NCBI GenBank assembly: GCA_963728965.1
Contig: CAVSMH010000006.1
Span: 806,001-870,000, forward strand
Direction: 5' to 3'
Length of the DNA: 64,000 nucleotides
From: DASQZT01 sp963728965
Lineage (GTDB): Bacteria > Acidobacteriota > Terriglobia > Bryobacterales > Bryobacteraceae
Below the pieces are notes generated by a model. It did not search any database. It was not told the DNA's origin and saw only the letters and a list, made by a program, of their open reading frames with translations. This document shows, piece after piece, positions 53,299 through 62,597 of the stretch. The stretch's first letter is position 1; each line of letters opens with the position of its first letter. Made by a program: the position numbers and the translations under genes.

Positions 53299-54510
53299 TC
53301 AGGCGCAGTGGAGTTCGAACAGCGTGATCTCGGGCGGGGCGCCGATGCGGATGGGCGGACCGATCGTGCCGATGCCGCGGTTTACGTAGAGCTGGCCGCC
53401 GGGCTTTTGAAATAAGCCCGAGACATAAGGCGTCACCAGCCGGCTGGGCGCGATCTCGGGGCTGATGAACTCCAGCGCCGCCTGGCCGCCGTGGGTGTGG
53501 CCCGCGAGGCTGAGATCGATTTCTAGCTCGGCGGCACGGTCGAAGGTGTCGGGATTGTGGCTGAGCAGGATGTTGCACCGGCCAGGGAGACGCAGGCGCT
53601 CGGCATCCGCCAGCAGCCGCGTGACGGGGGCGGTTGGGCCAAAGCGGCGGGGGCTCTCGAAATCGACGCCGATCAGGTTGAGGAACTCACCGCCACGCGC
53701 GATGGCAACCCGCTCGCCACGCAGAATGTGGATGCCGGCCTGGCGGAAACGTTCGGTCAGGTAGTCCTGCACACGGGTCCAGGCATCGTGGTTGCCCATG
53801 CATCCGAAGACTCCAAAGGGAGCGTGCACGCCGGAAAGGGCACACACGGCGGCTTCCGCCGTGGACGCGTCGAAAGTCACGAAATCGCCGGTGAGTACGG
53901 TCAAATCGGGTTTGAGGGCATTGGCGATTTCGACGTATTTGCGGATTTCGCCGGCCGGCATGAACGGTCCGATGTGGATATCGGAAAGCTGTGCGATGCG
54001 GAATCCATGGAAGGCCTTGGGGAGCCGTGAAAGGTAGATCTTCTGGAGCGGCGTCTGTAAGTTGACGCGCCCGTAAAACAGGCCGTAGGCGCCGGCGACA
54101 AAGGGGGTGGCAGTGGCTACGGTGGCGGCACGCTCGAGGAAGAGGCGGCGCGAGGGTGCATGGCGCGTGGCGAGGTGCGCAACACCTCGCACCGGCGCCA
54201 GCAGAATCGCCACGGCGAAGCCTACCAGCGAACTGGCCGTCCACCACCAGAACGGCGCGGCCAGCAGCGCGTCCCGAGCGGTGAGGTGGGTGGCGGTGCG
54301 GCGGGTGGCCAGGAGGCTGAAGTTGAACACCAGGAAGAACAGGTATACGGCTACCAATCCGGCACTCACCAGCAGGCGGGTGCGGCCGGCCGGGAACCGG
54401 CGGCGGACGAAACGGCCGATGGCCCAGGCCCAGTAGAACTGACTCAGGAACAGAATGAGAATCGCAATCGAAAAGATGGACATGTTGGGTGTCTGGCTGT
54501 CCGTTTTCAT
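53299..54510 (-). CDS. Membrane-anchored metallophosphoesterase (YaeI-like)
   Basis: 403 residues from ATG 54508-54510. Four hydrophobic segments in the first 150 residues, then a calcineurin-like phosphoesterase with Q-L-S-D-I-H-I-G, L-T-G-D-F-V, G-C-M-G-N-H-D, L-L-S-H-N-P-D and A-G-H-T-H-G-G, all five metal motifs. The YaeI/YkuE group includes UDP-2,3-diacylglucosamine-like and PgpH-like hydrolases; here substrate is unknown. The open frame extends upstream to 54864, but that part lacks a ribosome site and overlaps the divergent permease start. Confidence 0.9.
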   Translation of the reverse strand: MKTDSQTPNMSIFSIAILILFLSQFYWAWAIGRFVRRRFPAGRTRLLVSAGLVAVYLFFLVFNFSLLATRRTATHLTARDALLAAPFWWWTASSLVGFAVAILLAPVRGVAHLATRHAPSRRLFLERAATVATATPFVAGAYGLFYGRVNLQTPLQKIYLSRLPKAFHGFRIAQLSDIHIGPFMPAGEIRKYVEIANALKPDLTVLTGDFVTFDASTAEAAVCALSGVHAPFGVFGCMGNHDAWTRVQDYLTERFRQAGIHILRGERVAIARGGEFLNLIGVDFESPRRFGPTAPVTRLLADAERLRLPGRCNILLSHNPDTFDRAAELEIDLSLAGHTHGGQAALEFISPEIAPSRLVTPYVSGLFQKPGGQLYVNRGIGTIGPPIRIGAPPEITLFELHCA

Positions 54511-54646
54511 GCATCCCAGTCCCAGGGCCGGACAGCGACCGCCTGCTTTCAGGATATCCGACGGAGGGACGCGGCGGGTGGAGGTTTTGTAGCAGAGCGG
54601 GAAAGCGTTCGGACGCTGGTAGACGAATTGCGGGTTTGAGGGCCTC

Positions 54647-57094
54647 GTGTGGATACAAGATATTCGGTATGCGCTACGCGTGTCGGCGAAGAGCCCCGGG
54701 TTCACGGCGGTGGCGGTGGCGACGCTGGCAGTGGGAATCGCAGCGAATACCACGGTTTTCAGTTGGATCGACGGGGTCCTGTTAAAGCCCCTGTCGGGTG
54801 CGGGCCGGCAGCAGGAACTGGCGGCGTTCGAGACCCTGACGCCGAACGGCGAATTTCTCACCACGTCGTACGCGGACTTTCGCGACTACCGGGACCACCT
54901 GACGCTGCTGGCCGGCCTGGCGGTGGCGCAGCCGCGGGCGCTGAGCATCGGCCAGGACGACGGGGCGGAGCGGGTATGGGGCGAGCTGGTCTCGGGCAAC
55001 TACTTTGCCGTGCTCGACGTGAAGCCGGTGCTGGGGCGGGTGTTTTCCCCGGATGAGTACGGCGACAGGCAGGGCGGGTACCCGGTAACGGTGATCAGCT
55101 ACGGGTTGTGGCGGCGGCGGTTCCATGGCGACCGCGGCGCGATCGGGCGGACGATCCGGGTGAACCGCCAGCAGTTGACGGTGATCGGTGTGGCGCCGGA
55201 GGCGTTTCACGGCACCATTCCGGGGCTGGTGTTCGAGATGTGGGCGCCGGCGATGATGGGGCAGCAGTTAAACCTGATGCCGGACTGGATGATGGCGGAC
55301 CGGCAGACGCGGAGTTTCATCGGCGTGGCGCGATTGAAGCGGGGCGTGAGCTACCGGCAGGCGCAGGCCGAGATTGCCTCGGTGGGCCGGGAACTGGGGC
55401 GAATGTACCCGCGCACGAACGCGGGCATGAGCGCCACCGTACTGCCGGTCTGGAAGGGGCACTTCGGGGCACAGAGCCTGATGCTGGCGCCGCTTCAGGT
55501 CTTGATGGCGGTTTGCGGGGTGGTTCTGTTGATCGTCTGTGCGAATATTGCCAACCTGCTGCTCGCGCGAGCGGTGGCCCGCCAGAAAGAGTTCACGCTG
55601 CGGCTGGCCCTGGGGGCGCGGCGGTGGCGGCTGGTGCGGCAACTGCTGGCGGAGAGCCTGATCCTGGCGATGATGGGGGCCGCGGTGGGGGTGCCCGCCG
55701 CGTTATGGCTCTCGACGGCGCTGGGCGGGTTGCTGCCGCCGGGCGTGCTGCCGGTGCGGCTCGAGGTGAATCTGAACGCCGACATTCTGGGCTTCACGAT
55801 CCTGGTGTGCCTGCTGGCGTGCGTGGTATCGGGTGTGGCTCCGGCGTTGCATACCAGCCGCACGGACCTCAACGAGGTCCTGAAAGCGGGAGGCGGGCGG
55901 GCGGGAACGGCGGGAAGCCGCTCGCATGGCATGCGGCGGCTGCTGGTGGCGACCGAAGTGGCGCTGGCCCTGGTGGCGGTGATCGGCGCGGGGCTGTTCG
56001 CGCGCAGCTTCCAACTGGCGCGGCGCATCCATCCGGGTTTCGACGCGCAGCACGTGCTGGTTTCCCACCTCTACCTGTCGACGGCGGGCTACGGCGTGGC
56101 GGAACGGAAGCTGTTCTGCCGGCGGCTCCGGGAACGTCTGGAAGCGCAGCCCGGCGTGGAGGCGGTGAGTTACGCGGACATGGTGCCGCTGGGGTTCGAC
56201 ACGGGTCCCTGGGAGGACCTGCAGATTGAAGGATACCTGCCGGCGCCGAGCGAGAACATGAAGATCTACCGCAACCTGGTGGCGCCGGGTTACTTCCGTC
56301 TGATGCGGATCGGCCTTGTGGAGGGGCGGGACTTCACCGCGCTCGACAACGAAAAATCGGCGCCGGTGATGATTGTGAGCGAGCAGTTCGCGCGCCGGTT
56401 TTTCGGCGGACGGCCCGCGATCGGGCGGAAGGTGCACGGCTGGGGGCAGTGGTTCCGCGTGGTGGGAGTGGCGAAGGACAGCAAATACCATACGCCGAAT
56501 GAAGCCCTGAAGCCGTATTTCTACGTGCCGTTCGAGCAGGTCTACCGGGCCGACCTGGCGATTGCCGTTTATGCGCGGGTGGCGGGCGATCCGGCGCGGG
56601 CGGTGGGGATGGTGCGCCGGGAGATTCGCGCCATGGATCCGAACGTGGGGCTGTTCGATGCGATGCCGCTGGCGGAGTTCATCGGCGCCTCGCTATTCGG
56701 GCAGAAAGTGGCGGCGGTGCTGCTGAGCGTATTGGGCGCCATGGCTCTGGTACTGGCGGCGGTGGGGCTGTACAGCGTGATGGCCTATGCGGTGAGCCAG
56801 CGCACGCAGGAGATCGGCATCCGCATGGCGTTGGGAGCTCGGCCGGGCAACGTGGTGCGTATGATCGTTGGCCAAGCCATGGCGATGGCGTCGATCGGGC
56901 TGGCGATCGGGGTAGCGGCGGGGCTGGTGATGGGGCGGCTGGCCTCGGGGCTGCTGGTGCAGGTGAGCGCGACCGATCCGGCGATTTTCGCGGGGGCCAC
57001 GGGATTCCTGGCGGCGGTGGCGCTGGCCGCCAGCTACCTGCCGGCGCGCCGGGCGACGCGGATCGATCCCAATCACGCGCTACGCGGGGAGTAA
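54647..57094 (+). CDS. ADOP-family ABC transporter permease (MacB/FtsX-like duplicated)
   Basis: 815 residues, GTG start. Begins with the ADOP signature D-I-R-Y-A-L-R and S-P-G-F-T-A-V-A-V-A-T-L-A-V-G-I-A-A-N-T-T-V-F-S, MacB-type periplasmic core, FtsX permease at about 280-400 (A-N-I-A-N-L-L-L-A-R), then a second copy of MacB-core and FtsX (E-I-G-I-R-M-A-L-G-A-R). No ATPase gene accompanies it, as usual for these orphan permeases, which are expanded in Acidobacteria and of unknown role (export of peptides or mechanotransmission are guesses). Confidence 0.93.
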   Translation: MWIQDIRYALRVSAKSPGFTAVAVATLAVGIAANTTVFSWIDGVLLKPLSGAGRQQELAAFETLTPNGEFLTTSYADFRDYRDHLTLLAGLAVAQPRALSIGQDDGAERVWGELVSGNYFAVLDVKPVLGRVFSPDEYGDRQGGYPVTVISYGLWRRRFHGDRGAIGRTIRVNRQQLTVIGVAPEAFHGTIPGLVFEMWAPAMMGQQLNLMPDWMMADRQTRSFIGVARLKRGVSYRQAQAEIASVGRELGRMYPRTNAGMSATVLPVWKGHFGAQSLMLAPLQVLMAVCGVVLLIVCANIANLLLARAVARQKEFTLRLALGARRWRLVRQLLAESLILAMMGAAVGVPAALWLSTALGGLLPPGVLPVRLEVNLNADILGFTILVCLLACVVSGVAPALHTSRTDLNEVLKAGGGRAGTAGSRSHGMRRLLVATEVALALVAVIGAGLFARSFQLARRIHPGFDAQHVLVSHLYLSTAGYGVAERKLFCRRLRERLEAQPGVEAVSYADMVPLGFDTGPWEDLQIEGYLPAPSENMKIYRNLVAPGYFRLMRIGLVEGRDFTALDNEKSAPVMIVSEQFARRFFGGRPAIGRKVHGWGQWFRVVGVAKDSKYHTPNEALKPYFYVPFEQVYRADLAIAVYARVAGDPARAVGMVRREIRAMDPNVGLFDAMPLAEFIGASLFGQKVAAVLLSVLGAMALVLAAVGLYSVMAYAVSQRTQEIGIRMALGARPGNVVRMIVGQAMAMASIGLAIGVAAGLVMGRLASGLLVQVSATDPAIFAGATGFLAAVALAASYLPARRATRIDPNHALRGE

Positions 57095-57748
57095 GCGGCC
57101 GCGGCGGCCCGCATCCTGGGACACCGGTTTGCGCGCCACCAGGCGGAAGGTGGGGCCCACGCGCCGGCTCGCCTCGATGGTGAATCGTGCTGCTGGCGTA
57201 TCGGGCTTGGACCTGGATGGTGGGGCGGGCCAGCGTTTCTCACGAAAGCAAGAGGGCCGCGCCCGTGCTTTCCTGAGGGAATGCCCTAAAGTTCGGGACG
57301 AAAAGGACCGATCCAATGGGCATGTCTACGGAACCGATCATCATCATCGTAACCGGCCTTTGCTTATTGTTGGGCTAGAATCCACTCATGCCGTTGGCCA
57401 ATGTGTGACTGGAGGCATCGTGTGGGCCGTGGTGGCCGCCGGCCAGCCGTGGCGGGCAATTCCGCGAGGCGGGGACCAACCGTCAAAATGGATCGTAAAC
57501 ACTTCGCCGTCAGGGAGGATTTGACCAGTGGTGGCCCTCTCAAGTTCCGGATAGAGCATAATTCGGGGATTAATGCTGGCGCCAAAAATCCCGTAGGCCG
57601 CCTGAGTGCGGTCAACTAAAACGCATTTACCGTCGCGACGGCAGCGCGGCCGGACGCCGCCGCTTCGACGATTTAGCCTCCAGCACCTCCGTTTTCGTTA
57701 CGATGAATTTAACCCCCGGCCGTAGCATGCACCCGATAGACGAAGAAT
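57095..57748. other. Long intergenic stretch; one possible 20-residue membrane peptide
   Basis: No gene of normal size is supported on either strand. At 57316-57378 a 20-residue frame, preceded by AAAGGA nine bases upstream, reads M-G-M-S-T-E-P-I-I-I-I-V-T-G-L-C-L-L-L-G, a possible small membrane peptide (low confidence). The rest shows no repeat or clear terminator. Confidence 0.3.
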
Positions 57749-58273
57749 TCAGTCTGCGTGGCCCTTAACGTTCGGACCGCAGACCGAACCTCGATAAAAC
57801 ACGTTGAAAGTTCCCGTAGTGGGACTGCTAAACTGCGCCAGTCCCTGGTACCTGAGCGTTCCCGTAGCTCCGCTGTACTTGCCCGAACCTCCGGTGATCG
57901 TCAGGATCACGTTCAGTGTGAATTCGCTTGCGTTGCCCGGAATGGGAGTCAGTGTGATAGCCCCATTGCCCTGCAACAGATCGCCCCGGTTCGTCACGAT
58001 CACATCGGCCGACTTCGACCCGTCGGGGCTGGTGACAACCGCCGTGGAAGCGCCGTTCAGCACTCCACTCACAATGCCCAAGGTCCTGCCATAAGGATCG
58101 TTCGGTGAGGGAACGATCGTCTCCGTCATACTGCCGGAGACATTTTGGCAGTCCGCCCGTGCCTGGATGGCCGTGCCGAACACCGCCAGGCACAATGTCA
58201 GTGTTATTTGCGTGCTTCTTTTCATAACGACTCTTGCTCTTTCTGCTGAACCTGTGACTAAAGCGCTTTTCAT
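57749..58273 (-). CDS. Secreted protein of unknown function, beta-rich
   Basis: 174 residues from ATG 58271-58273, preferred because AGAGGAGA lies eight bases upstream; an ATG at 58225 would give the same mature protein. Hydrophobic leader T-L-C-L-A-V-F-G-T-A-I-Q-A-R-A, then S-G-S-M-T-E-T-I-V and repeated short beta segments, with N-V-I-L-T-I-T-G-G-S-G-K-Y-S-G-A-T-G-T-L. The G-G-S-G-x-Y-x-G-A-x-G motif resembles allene-oxide-cyclase-like secreted barrels, but this is similarity of pattern only. Two Cys frame the mature part. Confidence 0.75.
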   Translation of the reverse strand: MKSALVTGSAERARVVMKRSTQITLTLCLAVFGTAIQARADCQNVSGSMTETIVPSPNDPYGRTLGIVSGVLNGASTAVVTSPDGSKSADVIVTNRGDLLQGNGAITLTPIPGNASEFTLNVILTITGGSGKYSGATGTLRYQGLAQFSSPTTGTFNVFYRGSVCGPNVKGHAD

Positions 58274-58302
58274 GGCAAATCTCCTCTTCGTGCTGATCTG
58301 AT

Positions 58303-58328
58303 GCCGGTTCAAATCCGGCTCACCCCGA
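58303..58328 (+). other. tRNA T-arm-like sequence, 3' end of a tRNA remnant
   Basis: GCCGG-TTCAAAT-CCGGC at 58303-58319 is an exact T-arm (5-bp stem, seven-base loop, G-T-T-C-A-A-A-T-C consensus). It is followed by TCACCCCGA, which could be the 3' acceptor strand. No matching 5' half (TCGGGGTGA) is found within 150 bases upstream, and no CCA follows, so it is not a tRNA gene. It lies just outside the secreted-protein start, opposite in sense. Confidence 0.4.
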
Positions 58329-58383
58329 ATAAGGAATCTAGGGGCGGGAGGTTACAGCACGGCGCGCAAAAGGCATAAAATGG

Positions 58384-61300
58384 TTGGCAATCCCGGCGGA
58401 AATGCAAAATTGTCCCCAGTGCGCTGCGGAGTTAGATTCCGATGATCCCGTAGGATTGTGCCCAAAGTGCCTGATCCAGGGCGCGCTCGACAGTTCGGTT
58501 GGCGACTACGAAGCCAGAACGCAGACGCTCGATGCGGCGGCCCCGAGGGCCGGCGATGAGGATTTCGGCCGGTATCACGTCCTACGACCTCTGGGCGAAG
58601 GGGGGATGGGAACCGTCTACTTGGCCGAGCAGCGCGAACCCATTCGCCGCCACGTGGCCCTCAAAGTGGTGAAACTCGGAATGGACACCAATCAGGTACT
58701 CGCCCGCTTCGCCAACGAGCGCCAGGCCCTGGCGGTGATGGACCACCCGAATATCGCGCGAATCCTGGACGCCGGCGCGACGCCCAGAGGCCGGCCTTAC
58801 TTTGTAATGGAGTACATCGAGGGCGTACCGATAACGCAATACTGCGACCGCAATCGGGTGACAATCTACCAGCGGTTAGAACTTTTTCTCGCTGTGTGCC
58901 ACGCCGTTCACCACGCGCACCAGAAGGGTGTGATCCACCGCGATCTCAAGCCGTCGAACGTGCTGGTGAAGGAACAGGATGGCTTACCCGTTCCCAAAGT
59001 GATCGATTTCGGCATCGCCAAGGCTACCGACCAATGGGCCGTGGAGGCCACACTGTTAACCGAATTCGGCCAGATGGTGGGCACACCGGAATACGCTAGT
59101 CCCGAGCAGGCCGCTGTGATGAGCGGAGCAGTCGGTGAGACCTCCGACGTGTATTCGCTCGGCGTGCTCCTGTACGAATTGCTGATTGGCACTGTCCCTT
59201 TCGATGCGGCCGTCATGCGGCGGGCGGGCTTGGGCGAGATGCTGCGCATCATCCGCGAAGAGGAGGCTCCACCCCTGTCTGGAAAGCTGGACGCCATGGG
59301 CGCGGCAGCGGCCAACATCGCGGCGCACCGTCAAACCGACCCGGCATCGCTGCGCCGCCTCGTGAATGGCGACCTGAGCTGCATAACGCTGAAGGCTTTG
59401 GAAAAAGTTCGGGAACGGCGATACCCTTCGGTGGCGGAGCTGGCGGCCGATATCCAGCGATACCTTGAGCACCGGCCCGTGCTGGCGCTGGCGCCGGGCG
59501 CGCTCCACCGGGTACGCAAGTTTCTTCGCAGGTACAGGCCGGCCCTATTCGGCACAGCCGATCGAGTGCAGGCTTCGCAGCCTGAGCGCCGCGATTCCCC
59601 TCCCAAACCCGTGCCCGGACAGAAGGCCTCGCTCGTCCTCGGAGATTTCGCGAACACCACGGGCGATCCAGTGTTCGAGGGAACGCTTCGCCAGATGATG
59701 GCCGTCGAGTTGGGGAAGTCTCCCGACCTCAGCGTGCTTTCGGACGCGCGCATGCGCGAGACCCTGCGCCTGATGGTGCGGCCTGCGGATGCAACGTTCA
59801 CCCTGGATGTCACATCCGAAATCTGCGAGCGCACGGGGAGCGCCGCGGTTGTGGAGGGCTCGATTGCCCGCCTTGGCCGTCAGTACGTGTTGGGCCTGCG
59901 CGCCATAGATTGCCGAACCGGAGATATTCTGCACGAAGAACAGGCGTCAGCAGCCCAAAGAGAGGACGTCTTCAATGCGCTGGGCCTGATGGCGAGCCGG
60001 TTTCGGGCCGTGTCCGGCGAGTCGCTTCCGAGCATGGAAAAATCCACTGCCATGGCATCCGACATCACCACCCCCTCACTGGAAGCCTGGAGATCCTACA
60101 ACGCTGGGATGAAGACCGTTATGCACAGGGGAGCGCCGGCGGGAGGCATCTCACTCCTGAAGCGGGCCATCGAAGTCGACCCGGAATTTGCCATGGCGTA
60201 CGTGGTCCTGGGCCGAACCTACGATTCTCTGGGGCAAAGCGAGCTTGGAGCCCAAAGTATCGCCAAGGCTTACGAACTACGCAATCGGGTCAGCGATCGC
60301 GAGAACTTCTTCATCACTTTCAACTACTACCGTCAGGTGCCTAGAAATCTGGAACTGGCGCGCCAAACCTTGGAATCGTGGATACAAAAATACCCCAATG
60401 ATCTTATGCCTCACGGATTTCTGTCGGGCTTGACTTCTCCCGGAACGGGTCATCACGAGAGGGCCGCCGAAGAAGGGCAGAAGGCGATCGAATTCGATTC
60501 CGATTTCTCCATCGGGTACTTCAATGCGGCCTTTGCCTACGTCTACCTGAATCGTCTGACGGAAGCCGAGGCGCTGCTTCGTAGAGCGTCGGAACGTAAA
60601 ATCGAAACCGTTGAGTGCTCGGCATGCCGGTACTTTATCGCATTTCTGAGGAACGATGAGGCGGCCATGGAAAGGGAGGTGGCGCATCGTAAAGCGAAAC
60701 TGGAAGCCCTGGGGTGGTTCGAGCACCAGGAAGCCATGACGGCCGCGTATCACGGGCGCTTGAAAGAAGCAAACCGGCTGTCGGACCACGCGGTAACGCT
60801 AGCTCGCCAGGAGGGTTTGCCCGAGCGGGCCGCGGTGCTGGAAGGCGCTCGTGCGGTCTGGCATGCTCTGTTCGGCGCTCGGGCTGAGGCGCAAAGGAGC
60901 GCGGCTGCGGCGCTGTCGCTTTTCCGGGGCCGGGACGCCGACTATGGACCCGCCTTTTCCCTGGCGATTCTGCACGACTCCGCGCAGGCTCACCAGATCG
61001 CGGCGGAACTCGAACTGCGCTACCCGGAGGATACATGTGTCCAGTTCAGTTACCTGCCTGCGCTGCGCGCGCTCGACGCTCTCAATCAGGAAGACCCGGC
61101 GAAAGCGCTCGAAATGACGCAGGCCGGCGCGCTGTACGAACTTGCGGTTCCGGGCACCGCATACTTCACAGGCGCCTCTTTCTTCGGAGCTCTCTACCCG
61201 GTCTACGTGCGGGGCCTCGCCTATTCCCGCATGGACCGCCACCGCGAGGCAGCGGCTGAATTTCAAAAACTTCTCGATCATCCTGGAATCACGTTGAACG

Positions 61301-61482
61301 ATCCCATCGGACCGATGGCGCGTCTCGGGCTGGCCAGGGCACTGAGGGCTTCCGGAGATCGCACGAAATCGGCCGCCGCCTACGAGGACCTCCTGACTCT
61401 CTGGAAGGATGCCGATCCCGGTGTTCCTGTGTTCGAAGAAACCAGGGAAGAATGCGCCAAACTACCATCAGCAGCCGTGTAA
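58384..61482 (+). CDS. Ser/Thr protein kinase with TolB-like and TPR domains
   Basis: 1,032 residues (TTG at 58384, or ATG at 58402 giving 1,026). N-terminal zinc ribbon C-P-Q-C ... C-P-K-C at 10-29. Hanks-type kinase about 62-330: G-E-G-G-M-G at 71-76, K94, H-R-D-L-K-P-S-N at 185-192, D-F-G at 208-210. After a short Pro-rich linker with no clear membrane helix, a TolB/FlgO-like domain (about 410-550) and then TPR-type helical repeats to the end. It likely senses a signal through the repeats and phosphorylates a regulator. The ECF sigma gene starts 57 bases downstream, so the two are probably a kinase-sigma pair. Confidence 0.93.
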   Translation: MAIPAEMQNCPQCAAELDSDDPVGLCPKCLIQGALDSSVGDYEARTQTLDAAAPRAGDEDFGRYHVLRPLGEGGMGTVYLAEQREPIRRHVALKVVKLGMDTNQVLARFANERQALAVMDHPNIARILDAGATPRGRPYFVMEYIEGVPITQYCDRNRVTIYQRLELFLAVCHAVHHAHQKGVIHRDLKPSNVLVKEQDGLPVPKVIDFGIAKATDQWAVEATLLTEFGQMVGTPEYASPEQAAVMSGAVGETSDVYSLGVLLYELLIGTVPFDAAVMRRAGLGEMLRIIREEEAPPLSGKLDAMGAAAANIAAHRQTDPASLRRLVNGDLSCITLKALEKVRERRYPSVAELAADIQRYLEHRPVLALAPGALHRVRKFLRRYRPALFGTADRVQASQPERRDSPPKPVPGQKASLVLGDFANTTGDPVFEGTLRQMMAVELGKSPDLSVLSDARMRETLRLMVRPADATFTLDVTSEICERTGSAAVVEGSIARLGRQYVLGLRAIDCRTGDILHEEQASAAQREDVFNALGLMASRFRAVSGESLPSMEKSTAMASDITTPSLEAWRSYNAGMKTVMHRGAPAGGISLLKRAIEVDPEFAMAYVVLGRTYDSLGQSELGAQSIAKAYELRNRVSDRENFFITFNYYRQVPRNLELARQTLESWIQKYPNDLMPHGFLSGLTSPGTGHHERAAEEGQKAIEFDSDFSIGYFNAAFAYVYLNRLTEAEALLRRASERKIETVECSACRYFIAFLRNDEAAMEREVAHRKAKLEALGWFEHQEAMTAAYHGRLKEANRLSDHAVTLARQEGLPERAAVLEGARAVWHALFGARAEAQRSAAAALSLFRGRDADYGPAFSLAILHDSAQAHQIAAELELRYPEDTCVQFSYLPALRALDALNQEDPAKALEMTQAGALYELAVPGTAYFTGASFFGALYPVYVRGLAYSRMDRHREAAAEFQKLLDHPGITLNDPIGPMARLGLARALRASGDRTKSAAAYEDLLTLWKDADPGVPVFEETREECAKLPSAAV

Positions 61483-61538
61483 CCTTCCGGACGGAGTTTC
61501 CTTATTATGTGTAGCGGACTGAGCGCGAGGATAAGAAG

Positions 61539-62282
61539 ATGACGAACGGCCAGACGATGCACACACTCCCCGGATCATCCCAGTTTCCGACGACGCGGTG
61601 GACCCTGGTGGCCGCCGCCGGCGAACCACATCGGAAAGAAGCCCGGTCGGCTCTGATTTCCCTGTGCGAGAACTATTGGTACCCGTTGTATGCTTATCTG
61701 CGGCGAAGCGGGTATCGAGCCGACCAAGCCCAGGACCTCACGCAGGAGTTCTTCATGCGGCTGTTGGAAGGCCATTATCTCGATCGCGCCGACCCCGAAA
61801 GGGGCCGGTTCCGGTCATTTCTGTTGACTTCGTTGAAATTCTTTGTGGCCGACGCGGAAGACCGCCGGCGCGCGCTCAAACGCGGCGGCGGCGCGCTCGT
61901 CCCGCTAGAATTCTCGTCAGGCGAAGAGCGCTACCAACGCGATCCGACGCATGACGAAACTCCGGAGCGCATCTTTGAACGTCGTTGGGCGCTTTCGGTG
62001 CTGGACCGGGTTGTGGAAAAATTGCGGGCAGAGTTCATTCTCCACGGTCGCCCGGAGCATTTCGAGCGGCTGAAGGTTTCCCTGCTCGGTCGGTCCGACG
62101 CGCCGTATGCCGCGCTGGCCCGCGAAATGAACACGTCAGAAGGAGCGCTCAAAGTGGCCATTCACCGCCTTCGCAAGCGGTATCGCGAACTCTTTCGCCA
62201 GGAGATCGCCGACACCGTCTCCGATCCCGCGGAAGTGGAGTCCGAGCTCCGGTTTCTGGCGGCCGTGCTCTCGGAGAAGTAG
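61539..62282 (+). CDS. ECF RNA polymerase sigma factor, kinase-associated
   Basis: 247 residues. sigma2 region with Y-W-Y-P-L-Y-A-Y-L-R-R and A-Q-D-L-T-Q-E-F-F-M-R-L-L, sigma4 with Y-A-A-L-A-R-E-M-N-T-S-E-G-A-L-K-V-A-I-H-R-L-R-K-R-Y. No anti-sigma gene follows; ECF factors of this size next to a kinase-TPR gene in Acidobacteria and Planctomycetes are thought to be switched on by phosphorylation. The group of such sigma factors has a long C-terminal tail, seen here as about 45 residues after sigma4. Ribosome site AGGA before the ATG. Confidence 0.92.
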   Translation: MTNGQTMHTLPGSSQFPTTRWTLVAAAGEPHRKEARSALISLCENYWYPLYAYLRRSGYRADQAQDLTQEFFMRLLEGHYLDRADPERGRFRSFLLTSLKFFVADAEDRRRALKRGGGALVPLEFSSGEERYQRDPTHDETPERIFERRWALSVLDRVVEKLRAEFILHGRPEHFERLKVSLLGRSDAPYAALAREMNTSEGALKVAIHRLRKRYRELFRQEIADTVSDPAEVESELRFLAAVLSEK

Positions 62283-62561
62283 CGGTCGGCCCGTGTGGTC
62301 GATGGTTTAACTCATGGGCGATTCGCGTCCGGCTTGTCGGCTCATGCGGAAGTTGGGTTCCCACGTTTGTGGCATTGGATAGCGCCTCGCTGGTCGCCCA
62401 GCGTTTACCGAAGGGGCTGCAAACGGCGATATCGGAATGTGGCCCTTGTAGCGCCAGCGGTTGATCACCCCCGCCTTGACGGCGTAGTGTTTAGCTTCCA
62501 GAGACAGTATTCTGAGCGGATCAGCCACTCGGAAGCAATCCAAATTAAGGCAATTATATAC

Positions 62562-62591
62562 TTGACATACCCACACAAAAAGCCGTACAAT
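62562..62591 (+). promoter_or_regulatory. Sigma-70 type promoter of the IS1595 transposase
   Basis: TTGACA at 62562-62567 and TACAAT at 62586-62591, spacing 18 bases, six bases before the transposase ATG at 62598. Transcription would begin at or near the ATG, so the message may be leaderless. It is the best consensus promoter in the window. Confidence 0.75.
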
Positions 62592-62597
62592 TCAATC

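Noticed and set aside
49097..53578. Nearly 1,500-codon minus-strand frame under the sugar-acid cluster
   Set aside because: It runs through four recognised plus-strand genes and reads as His/Arg-rich antisense sequence.
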